Below, one piece after another: positions 15,615 to 23,664 of a stretch of 64,000 nt of DNA; the stretch's first letter is position 1; each line of letters begins with the position of its first letter. Origin of the DNA: Paenibacillus glycanilyticus NBRC 16618. Its GTDB lineage: Bacteria > Bacillota > Bacilli > Paenibacillales > Paenibacillaceae. The notes beneath the pieces were generated by a model. It ran no database searches. It had not been told where the DNA came from and worked only from the letters and a program-made list of their open reading frames with translations. The stretch spans positions 124,001-188,000 of the forward strand of contig NZ_BILY01000005.1 in NCBI RefSeq assembly GCF_004000805.1. The letters run 5' to 3'. Both the position numbers and the translations under genes were made by a program.

Positions 15615-16040
15615 ATGAAAGGCATTTTCTATGCGGTGCTGGGCGGAGTATTTCTGACCTTGCAAGGTACGGCAAACGCAGTGATTGGCGAGCATCTTGG
15701 AACCTGGCAGGCCGCCGTGCTGACGCAAGGGACGGGTTTTGCAGCCGCTCTGCTAATCGTATGGCTGACGGGCGACCGATCGTGGAAACAGCTCAAACAG
15801 GTGAAGCTGCGCTACCGGTTTGGCGGAGCGTTTGCAGCGTTTATCATATTCAGCAATATTACGGCTTTTCATCATAACGGAGCAGCCATTACGGTATCGT
15901 CCGTGCTGATCGCCCAGATCCTCGTTACTTTGGGAATGGAGAAAGCCGGTTGGTTCGGGAATGCGGCAATCCGGTTAAGAGCGCCGCAATGGATCGGCAT
16001 AGCCCTGATGATAACCGGGATCTTATGTTTATCGTTCTGA
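15615..16040 (+). CDS. YdcZ/DUF606-family small DMT transporter (first of pair)
   Basis: 141 residues, about five membrane segments, matching the half-sized DMT family YdcZ (MKGIFYAVLGGVFLTLQGTANA, ending ITGILCLSF). Members often occur as adjacent pairs that presumably form heterodimers. Here the partner (16780-17259) is separated by a Crp-type regulator. AGGATGACGAGGA precedes the ATG. The transported compound is unknown. The palindrome at 15538 lies in its promoter. Confidence 0.85.
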   Translation: MKGIFYAVLGGVFLTLQGTANAVIGEHLGTWQAAVLTQGTGFAAALLIVWLTGDRSWKQLKQVKLRYRFGGAFAAFIIFSNITAFHHNGAAITVSSVLIAQILVTLGMEKAGWFGNAAIRLRAPQWIGIALMITGILCLSF

Positions 16041-16078
16041 CAGGATAAAATATCCATTAGAAAGGGGATGCCGTCAAG

Positions 16079-16783
16079 TTGAAAGAAATTTTGGATGATG
16101 CCCGGATTGATCAATATCTGGCCCAATACGCGTTAGACGATGTATTCCCAAGCTCGCTGCGGCAGCACTTGGCGTTATATCGGTTCGAACCTGGCGATAC
16201 GTTATGCAAGCAAGGCGAAATACCGGAATATATCTTCTTTCTCATGCGCGGAAAAGTGAAGGTATATACCGCCTCGGCGGACGGGAAGACGCTGCTTGTT
16301 AATTTTACGTCCCCGCTTGGCGTGCTTGGCGAGATCGAATGCCTGAATGAGCTGGAGAATTTGAATACCGTTTCGGCCGTTACGCCGGTGGAGACGGTTG
16401 CTTTTCACAAGCGTTGGCTGAAGCTATATCGGGAAGAAGTGCCGTTCCTGCAATTTATGCTGCATCTTGTCACCGAAAAGTTTTATAACAAATCGGTGTC
16501 GCTCAGCTTCAATCTCTTATACCCGGTCGAAATCAGGCTTGCCAGTTATTTGCTGTCCGTAACGACCCCGGAGGATGCAAGGGTCAGCACGGTTCATTTG
16601 AAGGATATGGCGAATCTCATCGGCACAAGCTACCGGCATCTGAACCGGATTATTCTTAGCTTTACCGGTGCGAACTTGATCGAGCGCAGCCGGGGCACGC
16701 TTGTCGTGAAAGACCGCAAGGGGCTTGAAGAAGCAGCCGGAAGAAATATTTACGAGAATGGAGACCGGAAGGAGCATAAATGA
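16079..16783 (+). CDS. Crp/Fnr-family transcriptional regulator (YeiL-like)
   Basis: A 234-residue regulator with an N-terminal cyclic-nucleotide-binding-type beta-roll (residues about 25-125, GDTLCKQGEIPEYIFFLMRGKVKVY) and a C-terminal winged helix whose recognition helix is in IGTSYRHLNRIILSF. No cysteine cluster for an Fnr-type iron-sulfur centre is obvious. The start is TTG 16079 with AAAGGGGATG upstream. It sits between two YdcZ transporter genes, overlapping the second by 4 bases, so it is likely a dedicated, self-acting regulator of this operon, perhaps through the AGGACATATGTCCT site. Confidence 0.87.
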   Translation: MKEILDDARIDQYLAQYALDDVFPSSLRQHLALYRFEPGDTLCKQGEIPEYIFFLMRGKVKVYTASADGKTLLVNFTSPLGVLGEIECLNELENLNTVSAVTPVETVAFHKRWLKLYREEVPFLQFMLHLVTEKFYNKSVSLSFNLLYPVEIRLASYLLSVTTPEDARVSTVHLKDMANLIGTSYRHLNRIILSFTGANLIERSRGTLVVKDRKGLEEAAGRNIYENGDRKEHK

Positions 16784-17259
16784 TGTTAACAGGCATATTA
16801 CTGGCATTGATGGCGGGCTCGCTTGTCAGCGTACAGAACTTGTTTAACAATAAAGTCAATGCGGCTGCGAACTCGCATACCACGACAGCTCTGGTGCTTG
16901 GAATGGGCTTTATGGCTTCGTTAGGCATGGGGCTGCTGTTTGAGGGAGCGGATCTGCTCAGCTGGAAGCCGATGCCCGTCTGGTTCTGGTTCAGCGGCTT
17001 GCTTGGGATCGGCGTTGTCACTTGCGTCGTGAAAGGGGTACGGCTCTTAGGCCCGAGCTATGGGACAACCATCGTAATGGCTTCCCAGCTGCTCTGCGCA
17101 TTATGGTGGGATTCGACAGGTTGGTTTGGACTCGAGCAAGTGACCTTCACGCCACAGAAGGCAATTGGAGTTGCGGCGCTTCTGGCGGGAATTCTTTTGT
17201 TCAAGTCGAAGCCTAAAGAGAATAAACAGCATAGAGAGGTGCGGCATGAACTATCGTAA
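16780..17259 (+). CDS. YdcZ/DUF606-family small DMT transporter (second of pair)
   Basis: 159 residues with about five hydrophobic segments (ILLALMAGSLVSVQNLFNNKVN and GPSYGTTIVMASQLLCALWWD are characteristic of YdcZ). The first codons overlap the end of the Crp gene (ATGA), showing translational coupling. Together with the gene at 15615 it likely forms a two-component small-molecule transporter. Its last 14 bases overlap the acetyltransferase start. Confidence 0.86.
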   Translation: MMLTGILLALMAGSLVSVQNLFNNKVNAAANSHTTTALVLGMGFMASLGMGLLFEGADLLSWKPMPVWFWFSGLLGIGVVTCVVKGVRLLGPSYGTTIVMASQLLCALWWDSTGWFGLEQVTFTPQKAIGVAALLAGILLFKSKPKENKQHREVRHELS

Positions 17260-17701
17260 AGCAGTGATTGAGGATATTGAGGCATTAATGTCATTGAGAA
17301 AGCAACAACTTATTGATGAAGGAATTGCTCCAGACCAAGATATCGATGAGGAGCTCCGAACTTTTTTCACAAACAAGTTAACGGACGGTTCGCTTATGGA
17401 ATGGGTTGTAGAAGCTGACTCGGAGATAGTCGCAACCGCGGCCGTAATCTTTTATGATTTTCCTCCGTCATTTACGAATAAAAGCGGAAAAAAAGCTTAT
17501 ATCACAAATATGTATACGGATATTCGTTTTCGTGGGCACGGTATCGCAACCCAGTTGCTGAACCGTTTAGTTGAAGAAGTTAAGTCAGCAGGAGTACAGA
17601 CCGTTTGGCTTGCGGCTTCACAGCTTGGAAAACCGGATTATAAGAAATTTGGATTTCAGGAAGCTAACGATTGGATGGAAATGCATCTCAAGGAGGATTA
17701 G
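17246..17701 (+). CDS. GNAT-family N-acetyltransferase
   Basis: 151 residues. The acetyl-CoA pyrophosphate-binding motif A is present (TDIRFRGHGIATQLLNRLVEE), as is the later YKKFGFQEAND hallmark. The start ATG 17246 (MNYRKAV) has GAGAGGTG upstream; the longer reading frame from 17165 lies inside the transporter and was rejected. It overlaps the YdcZ gene by 14 bases, so it probably belongs to the same operon. The substrate is unknown. Confidence 0.88.
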   Translation: MNYRKAVIEDIEALMSLRKQQLIDEGIAPDQDIDEELRTFFTNKLTDGSLMEWVVEADSEIVATAAVIFYDFPPSFTNKSGKKAYITNMYTDIRFRGHGIATQLLNRLVEEVKSAGVQTVWLAASQLGKPDYKKFGFQEANDWMEMHLKED

Positions 17702-17702
17702 T

Positions 17703-17728
17703 GAAGCCGCGTTCCGCGGCTTCTTTTT
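17703..17728 (+). terminator. Terminator after the acetyltransferase
   Basis: GAAGCCGCG / CGCGGCTTC with a 3-base loop, followed by TTTTT. Confidence 0.92.
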
Positions 17729-17773
17729 ATGCTAAGATAAGAGGATAGCTTTAATGGTAGGAGAGGGAAGTAT

Positions 17774-18499
17774 ATGCAGCAAGAGAACGTACAGCTTAGA
17801 ATGGAAAGTGATGAGAACAGCTTCCTTCAAGGGGTGAAGGACTGCGTACCAACGTTATTGGGTTATTTAAGCATCGGGTTCGCGGCGGGAGTGGTTGGTC
17901 ATACCTCGGGGTTAAGCGTGCTGGAGATTACCTTGATGTCGATTCTTATTTACGCAGGCTCCGCACAGTTTATCATCGCGGGAATGGTAGCCGCGCAGGG
18001 CTCCATAGCAGCAATCGTGTTTACCGTATTTATCGTTAATCTAAGGCATCTGCTGCTTAGCGCGGCATTGTCCCCCTATTTCCGTCATTTGACGGCTTTT
18101 AAGACCATGATGATAGGCACGCTCCTGACGGATGAGACGTTTGGAGTGGCGATTAACAGAGCGGCCAATACAAAAGCACTCAGCGAATCATGGATGAACG
18201 GACTAAACATAACGGCGTATCTTAATTGGATTCTTGCTACGATGGCGGGTGCATTTCTGGGGCAATGGATCACGAATCCGGAAAGGTTTGGTCTCGATTT
18301 CGCGTTGTCCGCCATGTTTATTGGACTGCTTGTTTTGCAATTATTAGGTCGTCAGAAGCTGTTCAGAGATTTAGTCGTAGTCGTAAGCGCGGTGATTATC
18401 GTTGTGGGTGCAAGCATGGTCACTTCGGGAAGCATGGCGGTTATTATCGCAACCGTAAGTGCGGCAACAATAGGAGTGTTGATTGAACGATGGAAATAA
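17774..18499 (+). CDS. azlC: Branched-chain amino acid exporter large subunit AzlC
   Basis: A 241-residue membrane protein with the AzlC signature (GYLSIGFAAGVV, IYAGSAQFIIAGM, FIVNLRHLLLSAALSPYF). With AzlD it exports branched-chain amino acids or analogues such as azaleucine. TAGGAGAGGGA precedes the ATG. It overlaps azlD by 10 bases. No regulator (AzlB/Lrp) is adjacent. Confidence 0.92.
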   Translation: MQQENVQLRMESDENSFLQGVKDCVPTLLGYLSIGFAAGVVGHTSGLSVLEITLMSILIYAGSAQFIIAGMVAAQGSIAAIVFTVFIVNLRHLLLSAALSPYFRHLTAFKTMMIGTLLTDETFGVAINRAANTKALSESWMNGLNITAYLNWILATMAGAFLGQWITNPERFGLDFALSAMFIGLLVLQLLGRQKLFRDLVVVVSAVIIVVGASMVTSGSMAVIIATVSAATIGVLIERWK

Positions 18500-18816
18500 G
18501 ATGGGATATTCTTGCAATTATAATAGGTGCTTCAATCGTTACTTTTCTTCCGCGGGTCCTGCCGCTTGTTGTGCTCAGTCGCTTGCAAATTCCCGATCTG
18601 GCGATGCGTTGGCTAAGCTATATCCCCGTTGCGGTTATGGCAGCCTTGTTAGGCAACGAACTGCTGATGACCGATGGCAAACTAACTTCATTGAAGGAAA
18701 ACATCGAGTTATTTGCCGCTCTGCCTACCTTCCTGGTAGCCATCTTTACGCGCAGTCTTCTCGGCACAATCATCACGGGCGTAATAAGCGTTATGCTGCT
18801 TCGATTGATTATGTAG
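18490..18816 (+). CDS. azlD: Branched-chain amino acid transport small subunit AzlD
   Basis: 108 residues with four hydrophobic segments in the AzlD pattern (IGASIVTFLPRVLPLVVLSRL, ending LLGTIITGVISVMLLR). It is the obligate partner of AzlC. The start lies within the azlC coding end, indicating coupled translation. Confidence 0.92.
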   Translation: MEIRWDILAIIIGASIVTFLPRVLPLVVLSRLQIPDLAMRWLSYIPVAVMAALLGNELLMTDGKLTSLKENIELFAALPTFLVAIFTRSLLGTIITGVISVMLLRLIM

Positions 18817-18840
18817 GTCTGCGTAAATCGCAGACCTTAT
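18815..18840 (+). terminator. Terminator after azlCD
   Basis: AGGTCTGCG / CGCAGACCT around TAAAT, with only a short T-rich tail (TATTGCTTATT). Confidence 0.6.
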
Positions 18841-18949
18841 TGCTTATTATCGTAAAATTAGGTCCTACGTACAGAAAACGGGTCTTCTCTACGAATGATT
18901 ATCCAAGACAAAAGTAACGGGTTGTTGCACCAAGCTTGGAGGAATTTGT

Positions 18950-21028
18950 ATGAGATCAGCAATTCACCATCAGAAAGCAAAAAAGCGGGGACTTTGGAAG
19001 AAGCTTGTCCTTTTTATTATGATTACCGGCGTAATTATCGCTGTCATTGGAGTGGTTGCTTTTAAATTAATGGTTGCTCGGCAGGATGTATCCTTGCTGG
19101 AGGAGCCGCTGCCGGCGGCTACGATCATTTACGATCAGAACAAGGAAGAAGCGCTTCGCATTTCGCCGAAAAAAGCCGAAGCCGTCAGCTATGACAGCTT
19201 GCCGGAGGAACTGATCGAAGCGGTAGTTGCCGTAGAGGACAAACGTTTCTTCGAGCATAAAGGCACGGATTTGCAAGGGATTGGCCGGGCGATGGTAACC
19301 AATCTGACAAACGGCAAGAAGGTGCAGGGGGCAAGTACCATTACCCAGCAGCTGGCGAAAAACGTTTTTCTCAGCCAGGAACGGACATGGACCCGGAAGT
19401 GGAAGGAGCTTCTGCTCGCCGAGAAAATCGAGAAGAATTACGATAAGCAGCAGATCCTAACCTTTTATTTGAACCAAATCTATTTCGGCGAAGGGGCTTG
19501 GGGGATCAAGAAGGCTTCCGAGCTGTACTTTGGCGTTCCGGTGAACGAGCTGTCGCTTACGCAATCGGCACTGCTAGCCGGGATTGTCAAGGCGCCTTCG
19601 GCACTCTCGCCTTACAGCCATCCGGAGGAAGCGAAAGCGAGAAGGAACGTGGTGCTGAAGCTTATGAAGGATCAAGGCAAGATTGATCAGGCTGCATACG
19701 AGGCTTCGGTGAAGGAGCCGCTTCATATTCAAAGCTCAAAGCCAAGCAGCAGCGATGCCATTAAGTACCCTTATTTCATCGATCAGGTCATTCGCGAGGC
19801 AAGCCAGAAGTACGGACTAACGGAAAATGAAGTGCTTCACGGTGGATTCCGGATCTACACGACCATGGATACGAAGATGCAGGAAGCTGCCGAGGACGTT
19901 TATTCGCAGGACAGCCTCTTTCCGGCGAGCAGTTCGGATCAATTGATACAAAGCGGGGCCGTGCTTGTAGATCCTAAGGACGGAGGGATCCGGGCTCTTA
20001 TCGGAGGCCGAGGCGAGCAGCCGTTCCGCGGCTTTAACCGTGCGGTGCAGCTGAAACGCCAGCCTGGCTCTACTATGAAGCCGATTTCGGTGTATACGCC
20101 GGCTTTGGAGCGGGGTTATACTCCGGATAGCACCTTAATGGACGAACCGGTCAATTTCGGAGGCTATCAGCCTAAAAATGCGGGCGGCAGCTATCATGGC
20201 GAAGTATCCATTTATGAAGCTTTGATTCATTCGTATAACGTGCCTGCGGTATCGCTGCTTAACGAGATGGGGATTGATGCAGGAATGGAAGCCGCCAAGC
20301 GGTTCGGCATTGAGCTTACGGATACGGACCGGACGCTGGGGCTTGCTTTAGGCGGCTTGCAGGAAGGAGTCTCGCCGCTCGCTATGGCTGAAGCTTTTGG
20401 CGTATTCGCAAATGACGGAACACGGATCCCGGCACATTCCATTTCACGGATCGATTCGGCTGAAGGGGAGACCATTGCCGAATACGATTCCAACGTCAGC
20501 GTGAAAGTGACGGAGCCTGTGGTTGCACGGACGATGACGGCGATGCTTGAAGGTGTCGTCAAGGAAGGCACAGGCGATGCTGCATCCCTAGGTGATCGGC
20601 CGGTAGCCGGTAAGACGGGCACAACCGAGATGCCTGGAACCGGCGGAGAAGGGATGAAGGACAATTGGTTTGTGGGGTATACGCCGCAGCTGGTTGGAGC
20701 GGTATGGCTTGGCTATGACCATACGGATACCAGCCATTACTTGACGACAACCTCGAAGGCCGCAGCAGCCGTATTCCAGAAGCTGATGAGCGAAGCTCTT
20801 CAAGACGAACCGGTCATGGCATTCGCTAACATGCCGGCGATTGCCAAGAAACCAAAAGAGACCGGAAAAGCTAAGGAAGAGAAAGAAGATAAGAAGGACA
20901 AGGACAAAGACAAGCCAAAGCACGAAAAACCCGGGAAGGATAAGCACAAAGAGGACAAGAAAAAGGGACCGGGAGAAGAGCATCGAGGTAAGGGGAAAGG
21001 GAAAAAAGATAAAAATGACGATGATTGA
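18950..21028 (+). CDS. Class A penicillin-binding protein (PBP1a-type)
   Basis: A 692-residue bifunctional peptidoglycan synthase. A short basic cytoplasmic tail and one membrane anchor (residues about 20-43) precede the GT51 glycosyltransferase (EDKRFFEHKG, GASTITQQLAKN, NQIYFGEGAWGI). The transpeptidase has SxxK in PGSTMKP, SxN in HSYNVP and KTG in AGKTGTTE. The last 60 residues are a highly charged Lys/Asp/Glu tail, as often found in Gram-positive PBP1 homologues, possibly wall-interacting. A ribosome site TTGGAGGAA precedes the ATG. The next gene starts inside its last codons. Confidence 0.94.
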   Translation: MRSAIHHQKAKKRGLWKKLVLFIMITGVIIAVIGVVAFKLMVARQDVSLLEEPLPAATIIYDQNKEEALRISPKKAEAVSYDSLPEELIEAVVAVEDKRFFEHKGTDLQGIGRAMVTNLTNGKKVQGASTITQQLAKNVFLSQERTWTRKWKELLLAEKIEKNYDKQQILTFYLNQIYFGEGAWGIKKASELYFGVPVNELSLTQSALLAGIVKAPSALSPYSHPEEAKARRNVVLKLMKDQGKIDQAAYEASVKEPLHIQSSKPSSSDAIKYPYFIDQVIREASQKYGLTENEVLHGGFRIYTTMDTKMQEAAEDVYSQDSLFPASSSDQLIQSGAVLVDPKDGGIRALIGGRGEQPFRGFNRAVQLKRQPGSTMKPISVYTPALERGYTPDSTLMDEPVNFGGYQPKNAGGSYHGEVSIYEALIHSYNVPAVSLLNEMGIDAGMEAAKRFGIELTDTDRTLGLALGGLQEGVSPLAMAEAFGVFANDGTRIPAHSISRIDSAEGETIAEYDSNVSVKVTEPVVARTMTAMLEGVVKEGTGDAASLGDRPVAGKTGTTEMPGTGGEGMKDNWFVGYTPQLVGAVWLGYDHTDTSHYLTTTSKAAAAVFQKLMSEALQDEPVMAFANMPAIAKKPKETGKAKEEKEDKKDKDKDKPKHEKPGKDKHKEDKKKGPGEEHRGKGKGKKDKNDDD

Positions 21029-21620
21029 GATCAAGCAGCATTCGGATAAGGCGATTATCGTAGCCCATGAAATCTACGGTTTGAACCGTCATATCTTGGC
21101 GTTGTGTGCGTCAATTGCGGCGCAGGGCTATGACGTGTATGCACCGGATTTGCTCAATCGACAGGAGCCTTATGGTTATGAGCAAGAGCAAGAGGCTTAC
21201 GGATATTTTATGGAACATGTCGGATTCGATCAAGCATCCGCAGCCATACTAAGATTAGCGGGAGAGCTCAAATCGCAATATCGCCAAATATTCCTGATTG
21301 GATTCAGTATTGGTGCAACGGCATCCTGGATGTGCTGCGCCAGTCCGGACATTTCGGCAGTGGTGGGTTATTATGGCTCCAGAATTCGCAGCTATACAGA
21401 GCTCAATCCTTCCTGTCCGGTGTTGTTATTTTACCCGGAGGCCGAGCCGTCGTTTGACGTGGACCAATTAATGGCTGTTTTACGAGTTAAACCGCAGGTT
21501 CACATCCGCAAATTCAGCGGAAACCATGGCTTTGGCGATCCTTATTCGAAGCGTTACGTCCAAGCGTCGGCAGATGAAGCTTTTGGTCAAATGGTGGATT
21601 TTCTCAAATCCATTGGTTGA
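21015..21620 (+). CDS. Dienelactone hydrolase-like alpha/beta hydrolase
   Basis: 201 residues with the DLH fold (AIIVAHEIYGLNRHILALC, VYAPDLL, late GNHGFGDPYS with the catalytic-type His). The nucleophile elbow reads GFSIGA, so serine 98 replaces the cysteine of true dienelactone hydrolases. The start is ATG 21015 or 21021, inside the penicillin-binding protein end; a longer frame from 20841 is only a shadow of the charged tail. The substrate is unknown. Confidence 0.8.
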   Translation: MTMIEIKQHSDKAIIVAHEIYGLNRHILALCASIAAQGYDVYAPDLLNRQEPYGYEQEQEAYGYFMEHVGFDQASAAILRLAGELKSQYRQIFLIGFSIGATASWMCCASPDISAVVGYYGSRIRSYTELNPSCPVLLFYPEAEPSFDVDQLMAVLRVKPQVHIRKFSGNHGFGDPYSKRYVQASADEAFGQMVDFLKSIG

Positions 21621-21656
21621 AAATCAAAATTGGCTATGTTAAGATACCTGTAATTT

Positions 21657-21886
21657 AAGGATTGGGGATGAAAAAGATATGTAGGATTTTCTTGCGACGG
21701 TATACGAGAATAAAACGAGCGATAACGATCTGTTTCGATTGTTTTATTTTTCTATGCGCAAGAGAGTTACTGCATCTTTTTCACTCAGGCGAATATTCTT
21801 GTCCACCCGTTAGATGGTAATCCAAGGGCTGGATTTGCCGTATTCATTTGAGCTGTGGGAAAGGTAACTTTCTTGCAGCTCTTTTT
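21657..21886 (+). promoter_or_regulatory. Transcription attenuator / leader of the ABC-F gene
   Basis: A terminator hairpin lies at 21850-21886: GAGCTG/CAGCTC plus GAAAG-GTAA-CTTTC, followed by five T, ending 19 bases before the ABC-F start. An upstream segment, GCAAGAGAGTTAC (21758-21770), can pair over 13 bases (one G-U) with GTAACTTTCTTGC (21864-21876), which is the 3' half of the terminator stem; this is a ready antiterminator. Leader ORFs overlap the upstream segment: 21668-21820 (50 codons, with AAGGA upstream) and 21754-21813 (19 codons, starting MRKRV). Related ABC-F genes are known to be induced by antibiotic-stalled leader translation; that mechanism is inferred here. Confidence 0.8.
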
Positions 21887-21905
21887 GATTACGGGGGGAA
21901 TTCAT

Positions 21906-23384
21906 ATGTCACTGATTAATGTATCGAACCTTACGTTTGCCCATGAGGGCAGCTACGATAATATATTCGAGAATGTAAGCTTTCAGCTTGATACGAGCTG
22001 GAAGCTGGGCTTTACCGGACGAAACGGCCGGGGAAAAACGACCTTTATGAACCTGCTGCTAGGGAAATACGAATACAGCGGACATATTTCGGCCAACGTA
22101 ACGTTCGAGTATTTCCCGTTTCGTGTAGAGCATCCGGAATATCTGACGACGGATGTCGTCGAGGAGATTTGTCCGGATTACCAGCAATGGGAGCTTGTGC
22201 GCGAATTGACGCTGCTGCAGGTATCCGACGATGTCCTCTACCGGCCGTTTAATACGTTGTCGAACGGGGAACAGACGAAGGTGCTGCTTGCCGCCTTATT
22301 TCTGAAAGAGGATAGCTTCCTGCTGATCGACGAGCCGACCAACCATCTGGATATGAACGCGCGGAAGCTGGTCAGCCAATATTTGAACAGCAAGAGCGGA
22401 TTTATTCTCGTCTCCCATGACCGCACCTTCCTTGACCATTGCGTTGATCATATTCTTTCCATCAACCGAACGAATATCGAAATTCAGATGGGCAATTTCT
22501 CTGACTGGTGGGAGAACAAAGAACGGCAGGACCAATACGAGCTGGCGGAGAATGATAAGCTGAAGAAAGACATTAAGCGGTTGTCCGAGGCGGCGAAACG
22601 CACGAATAACTGGTCCCATGAAGTTGAGAAGACTAAGAACGGCACGAGAAACTCCGGCTCCAAGGTAGACAAAGGTTATATCGGACATAAAGCAGCCAAA
22701 ATGATGAAGCGTTCGAAGTCGATGGAGCAGCGTCAGCAATCGGCAATCGAAGAGAAATCCACGCTGCTGAAAAACATTGAGTCTTCCGACAGCCTGAAGC
22801 TGGAGCAGCTCGTTTACCATAAGCCTCAGCTTGTGGAGCTGGAGCGGGTCTCGGTGTACTACGGCGATAAGCAAGTATGCACGGACGTCAGCTTTACGAT
22901 CGAGCAGGGGGAACGGATTGCGCTATCCGGCCGTAACGGCTCCGGCAAATCCAGTCTTCTTAAGCTGATCATCGGAGAAGACCTGTCCTATACCGGGACC
23001 TTCCGCAAGGGAAGCAACCTCAAGATTTCTTATGTCTCCCAGGATACCTCCCACTTGCGGGGCAACCTGACGGATTACGCGAGAGAGCACGGAATTGACG
23101 AAAGTCTCTTTAAGGCTATTCTGCGCAAGCTGGATTTCTCCAGAATTCAGTTCGAGAAGGATATTTCCTCCTTCAGCGGAGGCCAGAAGAAGAAGGTTTT
23201 GATTGCGAAAAGCTTAAGCGAAAAAGCTCATCTTCATATTTGGGATGAACCGCTGAACTTTATCGATGTCATCTCCCGCATGCAGATCGAAGAGCTGCTG
23301 CTGGAGCATTCGCCAACTATTTTGTTTGTCGAGCATGACCGGGCTTTCTGCGAAAATATTGCGACCAAATTCGTTGAGCTGTAA
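21906..23384 (+). CDS. Lsa-family ABC-F ribosomal protection protein
   Basis: 492 residues, two fused ABC domains and no membrane part. Domain 1 has Walker A GRNGRGKT, signature LSNGEQ and Walker B LLIDEPTNHLD; domain 2 has GRNGSGKS, FSGGQ and the Lsa-type variant HIWDEPLNFID. The linker between the domains (about 200-280) is the charged helical region that reaches the ribosomal exit site. Lsa proteins protect against lincosamides, streptogramin A and pleuromutilins. The start ATG 21906 has GGGGGGAA upstream; the GTG at 21855 lies inside the terminator hairpin and was rejected. Expression is probably controlled by the leader attenuator. The real drug spectrum cannot be read from sequence. Confidence 0.92.
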   Translation: MSLINVSNLTFAHEGSYDNIFENVSFQLDTSWKLGFTGRNGRGKTTFMNLLLGKYEYSGHISANVTFEYFPFRVEHPEYLTTDVVEEICPDYQQWELVRELTLLQVSDDVLYRPFNTLSNGEQTKVLLAALFLKEDSFLLIDEPTNHLDMNARKLVSQYLNSKSGFILVSHDRTFLDHCVDHILSINRTNIEIQMGNFSDWWENKERQDQYELAENDKLKKDIKRLSEAAKRTNNWSHEVEKTKNGTRNSGSKVDKGYIGHKAAKMMKRSKSMEQRQQSAIEEKSTLLKNIESSDSLKLEQLVYHKPQLVELERVSVYYGDKQVCTDVSFTIEQGERIALSGRNGSGKSSLLKLIIGEDLSYTGTFRKGSNLKISYVSQDTSHLRGNLTDYAREHGIDESLFKAILRKLDFSRIQFEKDISSFSGGQKKKVLIAKSLSEKAHLHIWDEPLNFIDVISRMQIEELLLEHSPTILFVEHDRAFCENIATKFVEL

Positions 23385-23394
23385 TGAAAAAGAA

Positions 23395-23426
23395 AAGGCC
23401 GTCCTTCGGTTTCGAAGGACGGCCTT
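23395..23426 (+). terminator. Terminator after the ABC-F gene
   Basis: A 14-bp perfect stem AAGGCCGTCCTTCG / CGAAGGACGGCCTT with a 4-base loop, then GTTT. Confidence 0.9.
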
Positions 23427-23664
23427 GTTTGATGACGGATAAAAAATAAAAGCCCCGTATGGACAACGGGACGTAATTTACGATTGCGTATCAAAAAAAA
23501 TCATGCTATAGTAATAAAACCTGTGCACGATAATTTTATGTAAGGGCGTAGTTAGAACATCTTATCTACACTTATATAATATCATGCGGCGCATGCGGTT
23601 GTCAAATGTCAAACGTTTATTTTCGAGATTTTTTTAAAAATCGAGAAGGAGTGTGTTTATATTT

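Noticed and set aside
21855..21905. Longer ABC-F start at GTG 21855
   Set aside because: It lies inside the terminator hairpin; ATG 21906 with GGGGGGAA upstream fits the Lsa N-terminus.
23623..23646. A/T-rich inverted repeat before helD as a rifamycin-associated element
   Set aside because: The match is only GATTTTT/AAAAATC with a 2-base gap and does not resemble the GC-rich element known from actinobacteria.
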